This document shows positions 1 through 10,661 of a stretch of DNA of 64,000 bases, piece after piece. Positions within the stretch are counted from its first letter, which is position 1. Each line of letters begins with the position of its first letter. Made by a program: the position numbers and the translations under genes. The stretch is from Pseudocitrobacter faecalis (lineage in GTDB: Bacteria > Pseudomonadota > Gammaproteobacteria > Enterobacterales > Enterobacteriaceae): assembly GCA_003315335.1 (NCBI GenBank), contig QNRL01000011.1, forward strand, positions 91,128-155,127. The letters are read 5' to 3'. A model generated the notes under the pieces. It had not been told where the DNA came from and did no database searches. It saw only the letters and a list, made by a program, of their open reading frames with translations.

Positions 1-897
<897 letters not shown>

Positions 898-930
898 AGA
901 GTCTCCAGAGGTAGGGTTGGGATGTTTTAA

Positions 931-1023
931 TTCCCTCTCCCTTGAGGGAGAGGGTTAGGGTGAGGGGGAAAGGTGCCCATGACGGCCCTCACCCCGCCCC
1001 TCTCCCACGGGGAGAGGGAGAAA
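931..1023. repeat. GC-rich palindromic REP-like element, copy 1
   Basis: Two hairpins built from the core CCCTCTCCC/GGGAGAGGG, bounded by CCCTAACCC-type and CCTCACCCCG-type arms. The same element recurs at 4770, 14719, 18428 and 23920. Here it lies between acs and yjcH and can fold in the transcript, so it may shape the acs versus yjcH-actP mRNA ratio. It is unlike the classical E. coli REP sequence, which also occurs in the window at 26621 and 45336. Confidence 0.85.
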
Positions 1024-1030
1024 GGCTAAG

Positions 1031-2989
1031 TTATGAAGGCATGGTGATCGCCTGCTTCTCTTCGAGCAGTTTGTCTACCACGCCCGGATCGGCGAGCGTT
1101 GAGGTGTCGCCGAGGTTACTGGTATCACCCGCAGCAATTTTGCGCAGAATACGGCGCATGATTTTGCCCGAACGCGTTTTTGGCAGCGAATCCGTCCAGT
1201 GCAGCACGTCCGGCGTCGCCAGCGGGCCAATCTCTTTACGCACCCAGTTACGCACTTCGGTGTACAGCGCCGGCGTCGGCTCTTCACCATGATTCAGCGT
1301 CACATAGGCATAAATCGCCTGGCCTTTAATGTTGTGTGGAATGCCGACCACTGCCGCTTCTGCGACTTTCGGATGCGACACCAACGCCGATTCGATTTCT
1401 GCCGTACCCAGACGGTGGCCGGAGACGTTCAGTACGTCATCAACGCGCCCCGTAATCCAGTAATAACCATCTTCGTCGCGACGCGCGCCGTCACCGCTGA
1501 AATACATATTTTTGAAGGTGGAGAAGTAGGTCTGCTCAAAGCGCTCATGATCGCCAAACAGCGTACGCGCCTGTCCCGGCCAGGAATCGGTGATCACCAG
1601 ATTGCCTTCGGTTGCGCCTTCCTGCGGATTCCCTTCGTTATCCACCAGCGCAGGCTGTACGCCGAAGAACGGACGGCTGGCGGAACCGGCTTTCAGTTCA
1701 GTCGCGCCCGGCAGCGGGGTGATCATGAAGCCACCGGTTTCTGTCTGCCACCAGGTGTCGATCACCGGGCATTTCTCTTTGCCGATTTTCTTCCAGTACC
1801 ACTCCCACGCTTCCGGGTTAATCGGCTCGCCGACGGAACCGAGAATGCGCAGGGAAGAGCGGTCGGTACCTTCAATCGCCTTATCGCCTTCCGCCATCAG
1901 GGCGCGGATCGCCGTTGGCGCAGTATAGAGAATGTTAACTTTGTGTTTGTCGACGACCTGACACATACGCGCCGGGGTCGGTGAGTTTGGCACACCTTCG
2001 AACATCAGCGTAGTCGCCCCGCAGGCCAGCGGCCCGTAAAGCAGGTAGCTGTGGCCGGTAACCCAGCCCACATCCGCGGTACACCAGTAGATGTCGCCCG
2101 GATGGTAATCAAACGCATATTTGAACGTCGTTGCCGCATAAACCAGATAACCGCCGGTAGTGTGCAGCACGCCTTTGGGTTTGCCGGTTGAACCGGAGGT
2201 ATAGAGGATAAACAGCGGGTCTTCGGCGTTCATCTCTTCTGGCTGGTGCTGGTCGTCGGCTTTTTCGATCAGGTCGCTCCACCACAGGTCGCGGCCTTCA
2301 TGCCAGTCAATCTTGCCGCCGGTGCGCTTCAGCACCACCACGTTTTCAATGGTTTTGACGTTCGGGTTTTTCAGCGCGTCATCGACGTTTTTCTTCAGCG
2401 GGATCCCGCGCCCGGCGCGCACGCCTTCATCTGCGGTGATCACTAAGCGCGAGCTGGAATCGATAATACGCCCGGCCACCGCTTCCGGTGAGAAGCCGCC
2501 GAAGATAACCGAGTGCACTGCACCAATGCGGGCGCAGGCCAGCATGGCGACTGCGGCTTCCGGCACCATTGGCATGTAAATCGCGACCACATCGCCTTTC
2601 TTAATGCCCAGCGAAAGCAGGACGTTAGCGAAGCGGCAGACGTCGCGATGTAGCTCTTTATAGGTGATATTTTTGCTCTGGCTGGCGTCGTCGCCTTCCC
2701 AGATAATGGCGGTCTGGTCGCCGCGCGCGTGCAGATGTCGGTCGAGGCAGTTCGCCGCCAGGTTCAGGGTGCCATCTTCATACCATTTGATGGAGATGTT
2801 GCCCGGCGCAAACGAGGTGTTCTTAACCCTGGTATACGGTTTCATCCAGTCGAGAATTTTGCCTTCTTCTCCCCAGAATGCGTCAGGGTCGGAGATAGAG
2901 AGCTGGTATCTCTGCTGGTATTGCTCCGGGTTGATCAGGCAACGATCTGCAATGTTCGCAGGAATGGTGTGTTTATGTATTTGGCTCAT
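1031..2989 (-). CDS. acs: Acetyl-coenzyme A synthetase
   Basis: Activates acetate with ATP and CoA to acetyl-CoA through acetyl-AMP; the high-affinity route for scavenging acetate. The 652 residues equal the E. coli length. The AMP-binding core signature [11 protein letters not shown] lies near residue 265. The C-terminal motif [11 protein letters not shown] carries the conserved lysine that is acetylated by Pat/YfiQ and deacetylated by CobB in enterics. It heads the acs-yjcH-actP operon on the minus strand. The start [10 protein letters not shown] is preceded by an AAGGAG ribosome-binding site. The nrf operon that flanks acs in E. coli is absent, so gltP is now the divergent neighbour. Confidence 0.98.
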   Translation of the reverse strand: MSQIHKHTIPANIADRCLINPEQYQQRYQLSISDPDAFWGEEGKILDWMKPYTRVKNTSFAPGNISIKWYEDGTLNLAANCLDRHLHARGDQTAIIWEGDDASQSKNITYKELHRDVCRFANVLLSLGIKKGDVVAIYMPMVPEAAVAMLACARIGAVHSVIFGGFSPEAVAGRIIDSSSRLVITADEGVRAGRGIPLKKNVDDALKNPNVKTIENVVVLKRTGGKIDWHEGRDLWWSDLIEKADDQHQPEEMNAEDPLFILYTSGSTGKPKGVLHTTGGYLVYAATTFKYAFDYHPGDIYWCTADVGWVTGHSYLLYGPLACGATTLMFEGVPNSPTPARMCQVVDKHKVNILYTAPTAIRALMAEGDKAIEGTDRSSLRILGSVGEPINPEAWEWYWKKIGKEKCPVIDTWWQTETGGFMITPLPGATELKAGSASRPFFGVQPALVDNEGNPQEGATEGNLVITDSWPGQARTLFGDHERFEQTYFSTFKNMYFSGDGARRDEDGYYWITGRVDDVLNVSGHRLGTAEIESALVSHPKVAEAAVVGIPHNIKGQAIYAYVTLNHGEEPTPALYTEVRNWVRKEIGPLATPDVLHWTDSLPKTRSGKIMRRILRKIAAGDTSNLGDTSTLADPGVVDKLLEEKQAITMPS

Positions 2990-3402
2990 GCTTTTTTTCT
3001 CCTTGTAAGATGTTAATAATATGTCGCCAAAAAGTTAATTGTAGGGGTATTGCGAGCTTTGTTTACTATTTGGGCGGCAGATCACGCATTATTAGAATTG
3101 TTCAAATAATGTGCATTCGATTCTTTGAAGGGAAATAATTGCCAGGAGTTATTTATGAAAATTGTGTCAAAAAAATATTATTTATAACAAAAACTTATAA
3201 TAGTTTATTGGTAGAAATTAATGAGAATATGCCTGTTTGAAGTGAAAAGCCCTGTTCTTAAAGGGTTGCGCAAGATACCGTCCAGATGATACTGATACTG
3301 CGCGTTAAAAAACCCCATAAACAAACGCAACACAAATCATCCCTTTCAAGTAGATGTCATTCCCTTTTGGAATGATAGCTTTCATTGAGGAAGTCTGTTG
3401 TT
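2990..3402. promoter_or_regulatory. Divergent acs / gltP control region
   Basis: About 410 bases, AT-rich, between divergently read acs and gltP. It must hold both promoters. In E. coli acs is activated by CRP and repressed by Fis and IHF; a possible half-site is the GTGATC read on the minus strand near 3080, but no full CRP palindrome stands out. No gene is visible inside. The region replaces the acs-nrfA divergent region of E. coli, so at least one side of the control sequence is probably rearranged. Confidence 0.55.
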
Positions 3403-4716
3403 ATGAAAAAAACGAGAATCAGCCTCGCCTGGCAGATTTTGATTGCCCTTATTCTGGGCATCCTGCTGGGTAGTTACCTGCATTATCATAGTGATAGCCG
3501 TGAATGGCTGATTGCTAACCTCTTATCACCGGCGGGTGATATCTTTATCCATCTGATTAAAATGATTGTCGTACCGATTGTGATTTCCACGCTTATCGTG
3601 GGGATTGCGGGCGTGGGCGATGCCAAACAGCTTGGCCGTATTGGCGCAAAAACCATTATCTATTTCGAAGTGATCACCACGGTGGCGATTATCCTCGGGA
3701 TTACGCTTGCCAACGTCTTCCAGCCGGGCGCGGGCATTGATATGTCGCAACTGGCGACGGTGGATATTTCGAAATACCAAAGCACCACGGCGGATGTACA
3801 GAGCCATGCGCATGGCCTGATGGGCACCATTCTTTCACTGGTGCCGACCAATATCATCGCGTCGATGGCGAAGGGCGACATGTTGCCAATCATCTTCTTC
3901 TCGGTGCTGTTTGGTCTGGGCCTTTCCTCTCTTCCTGCAACGCATCGTGAACCGCTGGTTACCGTTTTCCGTTCTATCTCCGAAACCATGTTTAAAGTGA
4001 CCCATATGGTGATGCGTTATGCACCGGTGGGGGTCTTCGCGCTGATCTCGGTGACGGTGGCAAACTTTGGTTTCGCTTCACTGTGGCCACTGGCGAAGCT
4101 GGTGATTCTGGTTTATGCCGCGATTCTGTTCTTCGCGCTGGTGGTGCTGGGTGCGGTTGCACGCATGTGTAAACTGAGCATCTGGACGCTGATCCTCATC
4201 CTTAAAGATGAACTGATTCTGGCTTACTCTACGGCCAGTTCCGAGAGCGTGCTGCCGCGTATCATCGAGAAGATGGAAGCCTATGGTGCGCCGCCGGCAA
4301 TCACCAGCTTCGTGGTGCCGACTGGCTACTCCTTCAACCTGGATGGTTCAACGCTGTATCAGAGTATTGCGGCGATCTTTATCGCGCAGCTTTACGGCAT
4401 TGAGCTTTCCATCTGGCAGGAAATTATTCTGGTGCTGACGCTGATGGTAACCTCGAAAGGGATTGCTGGCGTACCGGGCGTATCGTTTGTGGTACTGCTG
4501 GCAACGCTTGGCAGCGTGGGTATTCCGCTGGAAGGTCTGGCGTTTATCGCCGGCGTTGACCGTATCCTCGACATGGCGCGTACCGCACTGAACGTGGTGG
4601 GTAATGCCCTGGCGGTGCTGGTTATCGCCAAGTGGGAACACAAATTTGACCGCAAAAAAGCGCTGGCGTATGAACGCGATGTGCTCGGTAAATTTGATAA
4701 GAAAGCGAATATGTAA
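3403..4716 (+). CDS. gltP: Proton/glutamate-aspartate symporter GltP
   Basis: Dicarboxylate/amino acid:cation symporter (DAACS family) that imports glutamate and aspartate with protons. From ATG 3403 the protein has 437 residues, the E. coli length; an in-frame TTG at 3385 is less likely. Family landmarks are visible: the serine-rich hairpin TASSESVLPR and the substrate-site region FNLDGSTLYQSIAAIF, followed by TSKGIAGVPG. Multiple hydrophobic segments fit eight membrane helices with two re-entrant loops. It stands alone, with a strong terminator directly behind. In E. coli it sits downstream of the nrf operon, which is missing here. Confidence 0.97.
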   Translation: MKKTRISLAWQILIALILGILLGSYLHYHSDSREWLIANLLSPAGDIFIHLIKMIVVPIVISTLIVGIAGVGDAKQLGRIGAKTIIYFEVITTVAIILGITLANVFQPGAGIDMSQLATVDISKYQSTTADVQSHAHGLMGTILSLVPTNIIASMAKGDMLPIIFFSVLFGLGLSSLPATHREPLVTVFRSISETMFKVTHMVMRYAPVGVFALISVTVANFGFASLWPLAKLVILVYAAILFFALVVLGAVARMCKLSIWTLILILKDELILAYSTASSESVLPRIIEKMEAYGAPPAITSFVVPTGYSFNLDGSTLYQSIAAIFIAQLYGIELSIWQEIILVLTLMVTSKGIAGVPGVSFVVLLATLGSVGIPLEGLAFIAGVDRILDMARTALNVVGNALAVLVIAKWEHKFDRKKALAYERDVLGKFDKKANM

Positions 4717-4730
4717 CGTTTGCCAATAAA

Positions 4731-4762
4731 AAAACGGGGATGATTTTCATCCCCGTTTTTGT
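4731..4762 (+). terminator. Rho-independent terminator of gltP
   Basis: Inverted repeat AACGGGGATGA / TCATCCCCGTT with a three-base loop, preceded by an A run and followed by a T run. It can act in both directions, and so could also end transcripts of fdhF coming from the right. Confidence 0.9.
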
Positions 4763-4769
4763 TGGTTTG

Positions 4770-4880
4770 CCCCCTCACCCTAACCCTCTCCCAAAGGGAG
4801 AGGGAACCGATGGTGCACGTACTTAAATACAGCGCCGGTTTTCACCCTCTCCCTTTGGGAGAGGGCCGGGGTGAGGGGGG
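4770..4880. repeat. GC-rich palindromic REP-like element, copy 2
   Basis: CCCTCACCCTAACCCTCTCC, then a hairpin core, a spacer of about 50 bases, a second core and GGCCGGGGTGAGGG. The outer arms are complementary, so the whole element can also fold as one long imperfect hairpin. It lies between the convergent gltP and fdhF. Confidence 0.85.
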
Positions 4881-4890
4881 CTCCCCATCA

Positions 4891-7038
4891 TTAACCCAAC
4901 GCGCTTTCGCGCAGACGGGCTTTCAGCTTGTCGTATTCCTGAATCACATACTGCTCTGCCGTCTGTTGATCCGCAATCGGCTCAACGTTGACCGCACAAT
5001 ACTTATATTCCGGCGTCTTGGTAATCGGGCTTAAGTTTTCACTCACCAGCTCGTTACACGCGCCAATCCACCACTGGTAGGTCATATACACCGCGCCTTT
5101 GTTCGGGCGATCGCTCACCTGAGCACGGGTAATGATTTTCCCTTTGCGTGAATTAACCCATACCAGCGCTTCATCTTCAATGCCGAGGCGTGCCGCATCA
5201 GCCGTGTTGATTTGCGCGTAGCCTGGTTCATCCGCCAGCGCGGCAAGAGCCGCACAGTTACCGGTCATTGAACGGCAGGAGTAGTGCCCAACTTCACGCA
5301 CCGTGGAGAGTACCATCGGATACTCGTCGGTCAGTTTGTCGATAGGCGCAACCCAGTCGCAGGTGAAGAACTGCGCCAGACCGTTTGGTGTGTCGAACTT
5401 CTCTTTAAAGAGATACGACGTTCCCTGGTCGGCGTCAGATTCATCGCGGCATGGCCACATGACATATCCCAGCTCGCCCATTTTTTCATAGGTTGCACCA
5501 AGGAAGTCCGGGCAAAGATGACGCAACTCATCCCAGATTTCCTGGGTGTTGTTGTAGTGCATCGGATAGCCCATGCGGGTGGCGATTTCACTGATGATCT
5601 GCCAGTCGGTTTTCAAGTCCCACTTCGGCTCAACGGCCTTGAAGAAACGCTGGAAGCCACGGTCAGCCGCGGTATAAACCCCTTCGTGCTCACCCCATGA
5701 GGTGGACGGCAGAATGACGTCAGCCGCCGAGGCGGTTTTGGTCATAAAGATGTCCTGCACAATCACCAGTTCCAGCTCGTCGAACGCTTTACGCACGGCA
5801 GAGAGTTCAGCGTCAGTCTGGAGTGGATCTTCACCCATAATGTAGGCCGCGCGTACTTCACCATGTGCGACGCGGTGCGGCAGCTCGCTGATGCGATAAC
5901 CGGTGTGTTCCGGCAGGCTCTCAACACCCCAGGCTTTGGCGAATTTCTCGCGGTTTTCCGGGAATTTGACGTACTGATAGCCCGGATAAGTATCCGGCAG
6001 TGCGCCCATATCGCACGCGCCCTGTACGTTGTTCTGACCGCGAACCGGGTTTACGCCGACGCTTGGTTTCCCAAGGTTGCCGGTCAGCATCGCCAGGCTG
6101 GTCAGAGAACGCACGGTTTCCACGCCCTGATAGAACTGAGTCACGCCCATGCCCCACAGGATCGCCGCGCTTTTCGCGGAAGCATACATGCGGGCGCACT
6201 GGCGAATTTCCTGCGCGCTCACGCCGGTAATGTCCTCGACGGACTCCGGTGTATAGCCTTCAACAATTTTACGGTACTCTTCGAAGCCCTCGGTACGATC
6301 CGCAACGAACGCCTGGTCATACAGATTTTCTTCGATAATGACATGCCCGATGGCATTGAGCAGCGCGATGTTCGAGCCGTTTTTCAATGCGATGTGCATA
6401 TCAGCAATACGTGCAGTTTCAATTTTGCGCGGATCGCAGACGATAATTTTTGCCCCATTGCGTTTGGCGTTAATCACGTGATTCGCCACAATCGGGTGTG
6501 AATCTGCCGGGTTATACCCGAAGATGAACACGAGATCCGTGTTATCAATTTCTGTGATGGCATTACTCATTGCGCCATTACCGACCGACTGGTGCAGACC
6601 TGCAACCGATGGGCCGTGTCAGACACGTGCGCAGCAATCGACGTTATTGGTACCAATAACGGCGCGCGCAAATTTTTGCATCACATAGTTGGTTTCATTA
6701 CCGGTGCCACGCGAGGAGCCGGTCGTTTGAATGGCGTCTGGGCCATATTTTGCTTTGATCGCGCTCAGGCGGTCAGCAACGTAATTCAGGGCTTCGTCCC
6801 AGGAGACGGCTTCCAGCTTGCCGCCGCGCTGGCGACGGATCATTGGGCTTTTCAGGCGCGGAGTCAGGATCTGGGTATCATTGATAAAATCCCAGCCGTA
6901 ATAACCCTTCAGGCACAGCGTGCCCTGGTTGGTTTTCCCCATCGCCGCTTCAGCCTTAACGACTTTCCCGTTATCGACCACCAGGTTGATTTTGCAACCT
7001 GAGGCGCAATACGGGCAAACCGTGACGACTTTTTTCAT
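4891..7038 (-). CDS. fdhF: Formate dehydrogenase H, selenocysteine-containing (FdhF)
   Basis: Molybdopterin formate dehydrogenase of the formate hydrogenlyase complex; oxidises formate and passes electrons to hydrogenase 3 on the cytoplasmic side. The reading frame is interrupted by an in-frame TGA at 6619-6621, which is selenocysteine codon 140 (context CARV-U-HGPS), so a naive call splits the gene in two. With readthrough it is 715 residues, exactly the E. coli length. The N-terminal CPYCASGC plus CLKG bind the 4Fe-4S cluster. The start MKKVVTVCPYC at 7036-7038 has a GGAG site upstream. A SECIS stem-loop is expected just after the TGA (minus strand, about 6580-6618). A sigma-54 promoter lies upstream. 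Confidence 0.97.
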
Positions 7039-7088
7039 CGGTCTTGCTCCAGTTTCAATCAGCGCGGACGCGCATAACGACCTCATTA

Positions 7089-7104
7089 TGCAGGTTCTAT
7101 GCCA
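7089..7104 (-). promoter_or_regulatory. Sigma-54 (-24/-12) promoter of fdhF
   Basis: Read on the minus strand the sequence is TGGCATAGAACCTGCA, matching the sigma-54 consensus TGGCAC-N5-TTGCA with the invariant GG and GC ten bases apart. It lies about 50 bases upstream of the fdhF start. In E. coli fdhF is transcribed by RpoN with FhlA. A TGTCG/TGACG-rich stretch at about 7170-7200, some 75-105 bases further upstream, is a candidate FhlA site; that part is inference. Confidence 0.85.
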
Positions 7105-7200
7105 TGTTTTTATTGTGGGTATCCACGGATATTACGGGGATTTTTTAGACAAAACCCTGACGAAAAACAGTCTGTCGTCAGTTTTGACGTGTCGAAGAGG

Positions 7201-7224
7201 CGCCGCGTGACGGGGCACGCGGCG
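7201..7224 (-). terminator. GC-rich hairpin after mdtP
   Basis: Perfect nine-base inverted repeat CGCCGCGTG / CACGCGGCG with a six-base loop, seven bases beyond the mdtP stop. No clear U run follows, so it may terminate weakly or mainly protect the 3' end of the mdtNOP mRNA. Confidence 0.5.
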
Positions 7225-7230
7225 TGAGGG

Positions 7231-8679
7231 TTACTTTTGGTGAATGGCCTGATAGCCGCCGCCCAGCGATTTAATGAGCTGGATGTTCTCAATGATCCGA
7301 TGGGTGTCGAGCATCATCAACGACATCTGTTCCGCCAGTACCGGAAGTTGCGCTTCGGTTGCCTGCAAGCGGCTGCCAAGGCCTTGCTTGTTGGCGGCTT
7401 GTGCGGCGGCCTGGGTGTAACGCGCGGCGTCGACGCGTTCGGTCTGCATCACGCGCTGGTCGTTGAGCGTTTGCAGGCGCGAGCCGTTAATCGCCACATC
7501 ACGAACCGCGTTGAGCACCGACTGGTTGTAGCGCTCAATCAGCATGTTACTGCTGGCGCGCGTGCTCGCCAGATTAGCGTTCAGACGCCCACCGTCAAAC
7601 AGCGGCAGACGCAGGCCGGGGATGAAGTTAATCTGCTTGCTCGGGCTTTTGAACATATCCTCAAGGTGAATAGCGTCGAAGCCGAAGAAGGCTTTGATAT
7701 CGAAGCTCGGATAGAAGAGGGCGCGTGCGGCATCGACCTGGCTTAGTGAGGCTTGTACATACCAGCGCATAGCCTGAAGATCCGGGCGACGAGCGAGCAG
7801 TTCATAGGAGAGCGACGATGGCAGCCCGGTATCAACCTGCGGCAGCGCCACCGGTTTGATGTCAGGCATATCGGTCGCACCGATGATGGCGCGCAACGAT
7901 TCCCGCGTCTCTTTGATTTGCCCTTTCACGGCGGCGATTTGTTTTTCCACCGCCAGCAACTGCGCGCGCGCGCCGTGCCACGGTACTTTCGCCTCCAGCC
8001 CCTGCTTCACTTTGCTTTGATGGGCCTGCACCGCGTAATCAATCACATCACGCGTCTGCTCCAGCAAATCAAGCATCTGGTAGTTAGCCTGCTGGCTGTA
8101 ATAAAGCTGGGCGACGCCGGTGGTCAGCGACAGTTCGACGGCGGCGGTTTCCGCCAGCGCCGCGTTTTTCGCGCCAATGGCGGCTTCTACGGCTGAACGA
8201 TGTACGCCCCACAAATCGGGATCAAACCCGGCGACTACGCCGACGGTCGCTTCCGTATAGTAAGGGCCGTCCATCCCTAAACGCGGCGCATCCATGGCGT
8301 AGGGGCTCAGAAAGCCACTGGCGGAAACGCGCTGGCGGTTCAGCATACCCAGCGCCGCCATTTGCAACCGTGAACCGGCTTCCAGCAGTTCAGCCTGCGA
8401 TTGCGCTTTCTCTTCGTGCTGCTTTGCTTCGGCCAGCGTATGCGAACCGGCAAGGGTTTTAGCGATCAGCGCATCCAGTTGCGGATCGTGAAATTGCTTC
8501 CACCATTGCGCTTGTGGCCAGCCCTGGCTTGCCAGATGAATGTCGTCGGCGAGCTTAATTTGCTCGGGGGCGATCTGCGGGCTCGGCGTGCCATCTTTGC
8601 GGATCAACGCACAGCCTGAGAGCAGCGTGGTGGTGCCGAGCAGGCTGCAAATCAGCAAGCGGGAAAAATGTCGGGTCAT
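7231..8679 (-). CDS. mdtP: Outer-membrane efflux lipoprotein MdtP
   Basis: TolC/NodT-type outer-membrane channel of the MdtNOP drug efflux pump. The 482 residues begin with a lipoprotein signal ending in LLSGCALI, so the mature protein is lipidated on that cysteine. Two outer-membrane-efflux repeats follow, with characteristic segments such as SLSYELLARRPDLQAMRW and INFIPGLRLPLFDGGRL. The start overlaps the mdtO stop by four bases (ATGA). It is the last gene of mdtN-mdtO-mdtP. In E. coli this pump is linked to resistance to sulfa drugs and acriflavine-type compounds; substrates here are inferred. Confidence 0.94.
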   Translation of the reverse strand: MTRHFSRLLICSLLGTTTLLSGCALIRKDGTPSPQIAPEQIKLADDIHLASQGWPQAQWWKQFHDPQLDALIAKTLAGSHTLAEAKQHEEKAQSQAELLEAGSRLQMAALGMLNRQRVSASGFLSPYAMDAPRLGMDGPYYTEATVGVVAGFDPDLWGVHRSAVEAAIGAKNAALAETAAVELSLTTGVAQLYYSQQANYQMLDLLEQTRDVIDYAVQAHQSKVKQGLEAKVPWHGARAQLLAVEKQIAAVKGQIKETRESLRAIIGATDMPDIKPVALPQVDTGLPSSLSYELLARRPDLQAMRWYVQASLSQVDAARALFYPSFDIKAFFGFDAIHLEDMFKSPSKQINFIPGLRLPLFDGGRLNANLASTRASSNMLIERYNQSVLNAVRDVAINGSRLQTLNDQRVMQTERVDAARYTQAAAQAANKQGLGSRLQATEAQLPVLAEQMSLMMLDTHRIIENIQLIKSLGGGYQAIHQK

Positions 8680-10661
8680 TGTGGCATAGCTCCTTGCGCC
8701 CGCGCGGCCTCTGGGGGCGGCGGGTTGCTCCAGTCGGGTAAAAGAGTGATGTGCTGCGCGGTCGGGTTGTCGTGCGCAGCCGGGCTCAATGTGGGGGTGG
8801 CGCTACAGTTCTGCGGCAGCCCGCTGGCGTAGGCGTCCAGCGCATCAGCGAGTGCGGCGGCGTAGTGTGCGTCGGGTTGTTTATCCCAGGTATTGAGGAT
8901 TTCACGCCCCTGACGGATCACCGCCTGGCTGTGGCTGATTAACCGTTCACGTTCATCGACAGGAAGATGACGCTCAAGCGCCACGCGTTCGCACATCTCT
9001 TCACTGGCGTTTAACGCTGCGTGGCAGCCGATGCGCAATTGCAGGTAACCGCTGAGCGCCGCGCCGCCCTGGGTATGTGGCAGGCGCATTGCTTTGGCAA
9101 TCATCGCCAGCGCCCCCGCCAGTTTCTGCGGTAGCGCGCGGGCTTCACTTTCAGGCCAGATAAAGGTGTAGATCACCGCAGAGACGGCGGTGCCAATCAG
9201 GATCCCAATGGCACGGTCGCGGATTTCTACCAGGTCATAGGTGGGGCCAAACACGTTCTCCAGCGTGGCGAGGGCAAAGGTGACGACCATTTGCGTGCCG
9301 ATGTAAGAGGAGCGTTCGGAACTGGTCGCCAGCCATGCGCCAAGCAGGAAAATCGGCGCCAGCACGCACAGCAGCTCAACAATATTGTCGAGCCATGGCA
9401 TGACCAGCAGGGTAAACAGCAGCGCCAGAATCGCGCCGAGAAACGCACCGCCGAAACGCAGCCCCATCTTCTGATAAGAGGAGCCGATACTGGGATTCGC
9501 CACGATCACGCAGGTGAGCATGCAGGTGTGGATGCCTTCCCAGTCGACGCCGGAATAAAAGACATAACACACCATGCAGGCCAGTAGCGTTTTCAGGGCA
9601 TAGCGGATGTAGACCGGATTCGTCCAGGCATCGGCGGCCATCGACGGCTGTTTTGCGGCAGGCGCAGGCGGAGTGTCCGGGGCCATTTTGCCAAGCTGAC
9701 TCACTGCCTGACACACGCCCGCCAGACCGCAACGCTGCGCGGCGGCAAGCTGCTGTTCGTCTGGTTGCCAGTCTCCGCGCCATGCATCACCGACGCGAAT
9801 GGCCGCACACAGCGCATTCATTTCTGTGGCCAGTGTAGCCAGCAACGCCTGCACCGCCGGATCATGCGCCCAGGCGGTGGTATCAAAGCGGTTAAGCGTC
9901 GTGCGCAGGTAAGTTACAGTCGCCACGCAGGTTTGCCACCAGGCGCAATGGCTTTTCCAGTCGGCGTCATCCGCCAGACAGAAAACGTTCAGTTTTTGCA
10001 GCGCCAGCGCGTCGCGCTCAAGCTGTTTGTCACTGACCGGTAAATCAGGCTGCGTTAAGCGTGTGGCGGCTTCTTGCAAATGTGCGCAAAGCCCGCTGCG
10101 CATCTGGCTAATCGCCCTCGCCGGGAACCACAGCACGCCCATCAATACCATCAGCAGCGTCGGGTAAAGCCCGACCACGATGCACCATAACGTCAGGCGC
10201 AGCACAATTTCCGGGTAATCAAGCATCCCCGGAAAAGTTTGCCCGTAAATTGCCACAATCGCCACGGCGAAGAACACCAGCCCCAACTTATGGGTACGCA
10301 TCAGGAACATACAGCCAATAAGGATCAGACTGGCAATGACCATACGCACCAGCGGATAGCCGTAAGACCATTTATAAATCAGGAACAGGCTGCCGATTTC
10401 CAGCACCGTGGCGACCAGAAAGAGAATCGCCACAAATTTGGTGTAGAAAGCGTTGGACTGGATGCCGTAAAACAGCACCGCCAGCGAGATCGCCACAAAG
10501 GGGATCTCGAAGGTCATGGAGATGAGCACCACCAGTAAGCAGCCCGCCCAGAGCTGCATTGTCTGCGGGAAGCGACCCGGGCGCTGTTCACTGAGCTCTG
10601 CATGAAAGAAACCCAGCAGTTTAACCAGTGGGAGCGGCAGATAATCAAGCGCCTTCATCAT
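8676..10661 (-). CDS. mdtO: FUSC-family efflux protein MdtO
   Basis: Inner-membrane component of the MdtNOP pump, of the aromatic-acid-exporter-like / FUSC family. The 661 residues show two clusters of hydrophobic helices, about residues 35-180 and 345-500, each followed by a soluble helical part, as in AaeB. E. coli MdtO is slightly longer (683). It overlaps mdtP and mdtN by four bases at each end, so the three genes are translated as one unit. The C-terminal tail is rich in Pro and Ala and is less conserved. Confidence 0.92.
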   Translation of the reverse strand: MMKALDYLPLPLVKLLGFFHAELSEQRPGRFPQTMQLWAGCLLVVLISMTFEIPFVAISLAVLFYGIQSNAFYTKFVAILFLVATVLEIGSLFLIYKWSYGYPLVRMVIASLILIGCMFLMRTHKLGLVFFAVAIVAIYGQTFPGMLDYPEIVLRLTLWCIVVGLYPTLLMVLMGVLWFPARAISQMRSGLCAHLQEAATRLTQPDLPVSDKQLERDALALQKLNVFCLADDADWKSHCAWWQTCVATVTYLRTTLNRFDTTAWAHDPAVQALLATLATEMNALCAAIRVGDAWRGDWQPDEQQLAAAQRCGLAGVCQAVSQLGKMAPDTPPAPAAKQPSMAADAWTNPVYIRYALKTLLACMVCYVFYSGVDWEGIHTCMLTCVIVANPSIGSSYQKMGLRFGGAFLGAILALLFTLLVMPWLDNIVELLCVLAPIFLLGAWLATSSERSSYIGTQMVVTFALATLENVFGPTYDLVEIRDRAIGILIGTAVSAVIYTFIWPESEARALPQKLAGALAMIAKAMRLPHTQGGAALSGYLQLRIGCHAALNASEEMCERVALERHLPVDERERLISHSQAVIRQGREILNTWDKQPDAHYAAALADALDAYASGLPQNCSATPTLSPAAHDNPTAQHITLLPDWSNPPPPEAARAQGAMPQ

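Noticed and set aside
4891..7086. fdhF as two separate genes or a pseudogene
   Set aside because: The internal TGA is at the known selenocysteine position, the context is conserved and the total length is exactly that of FdhF.
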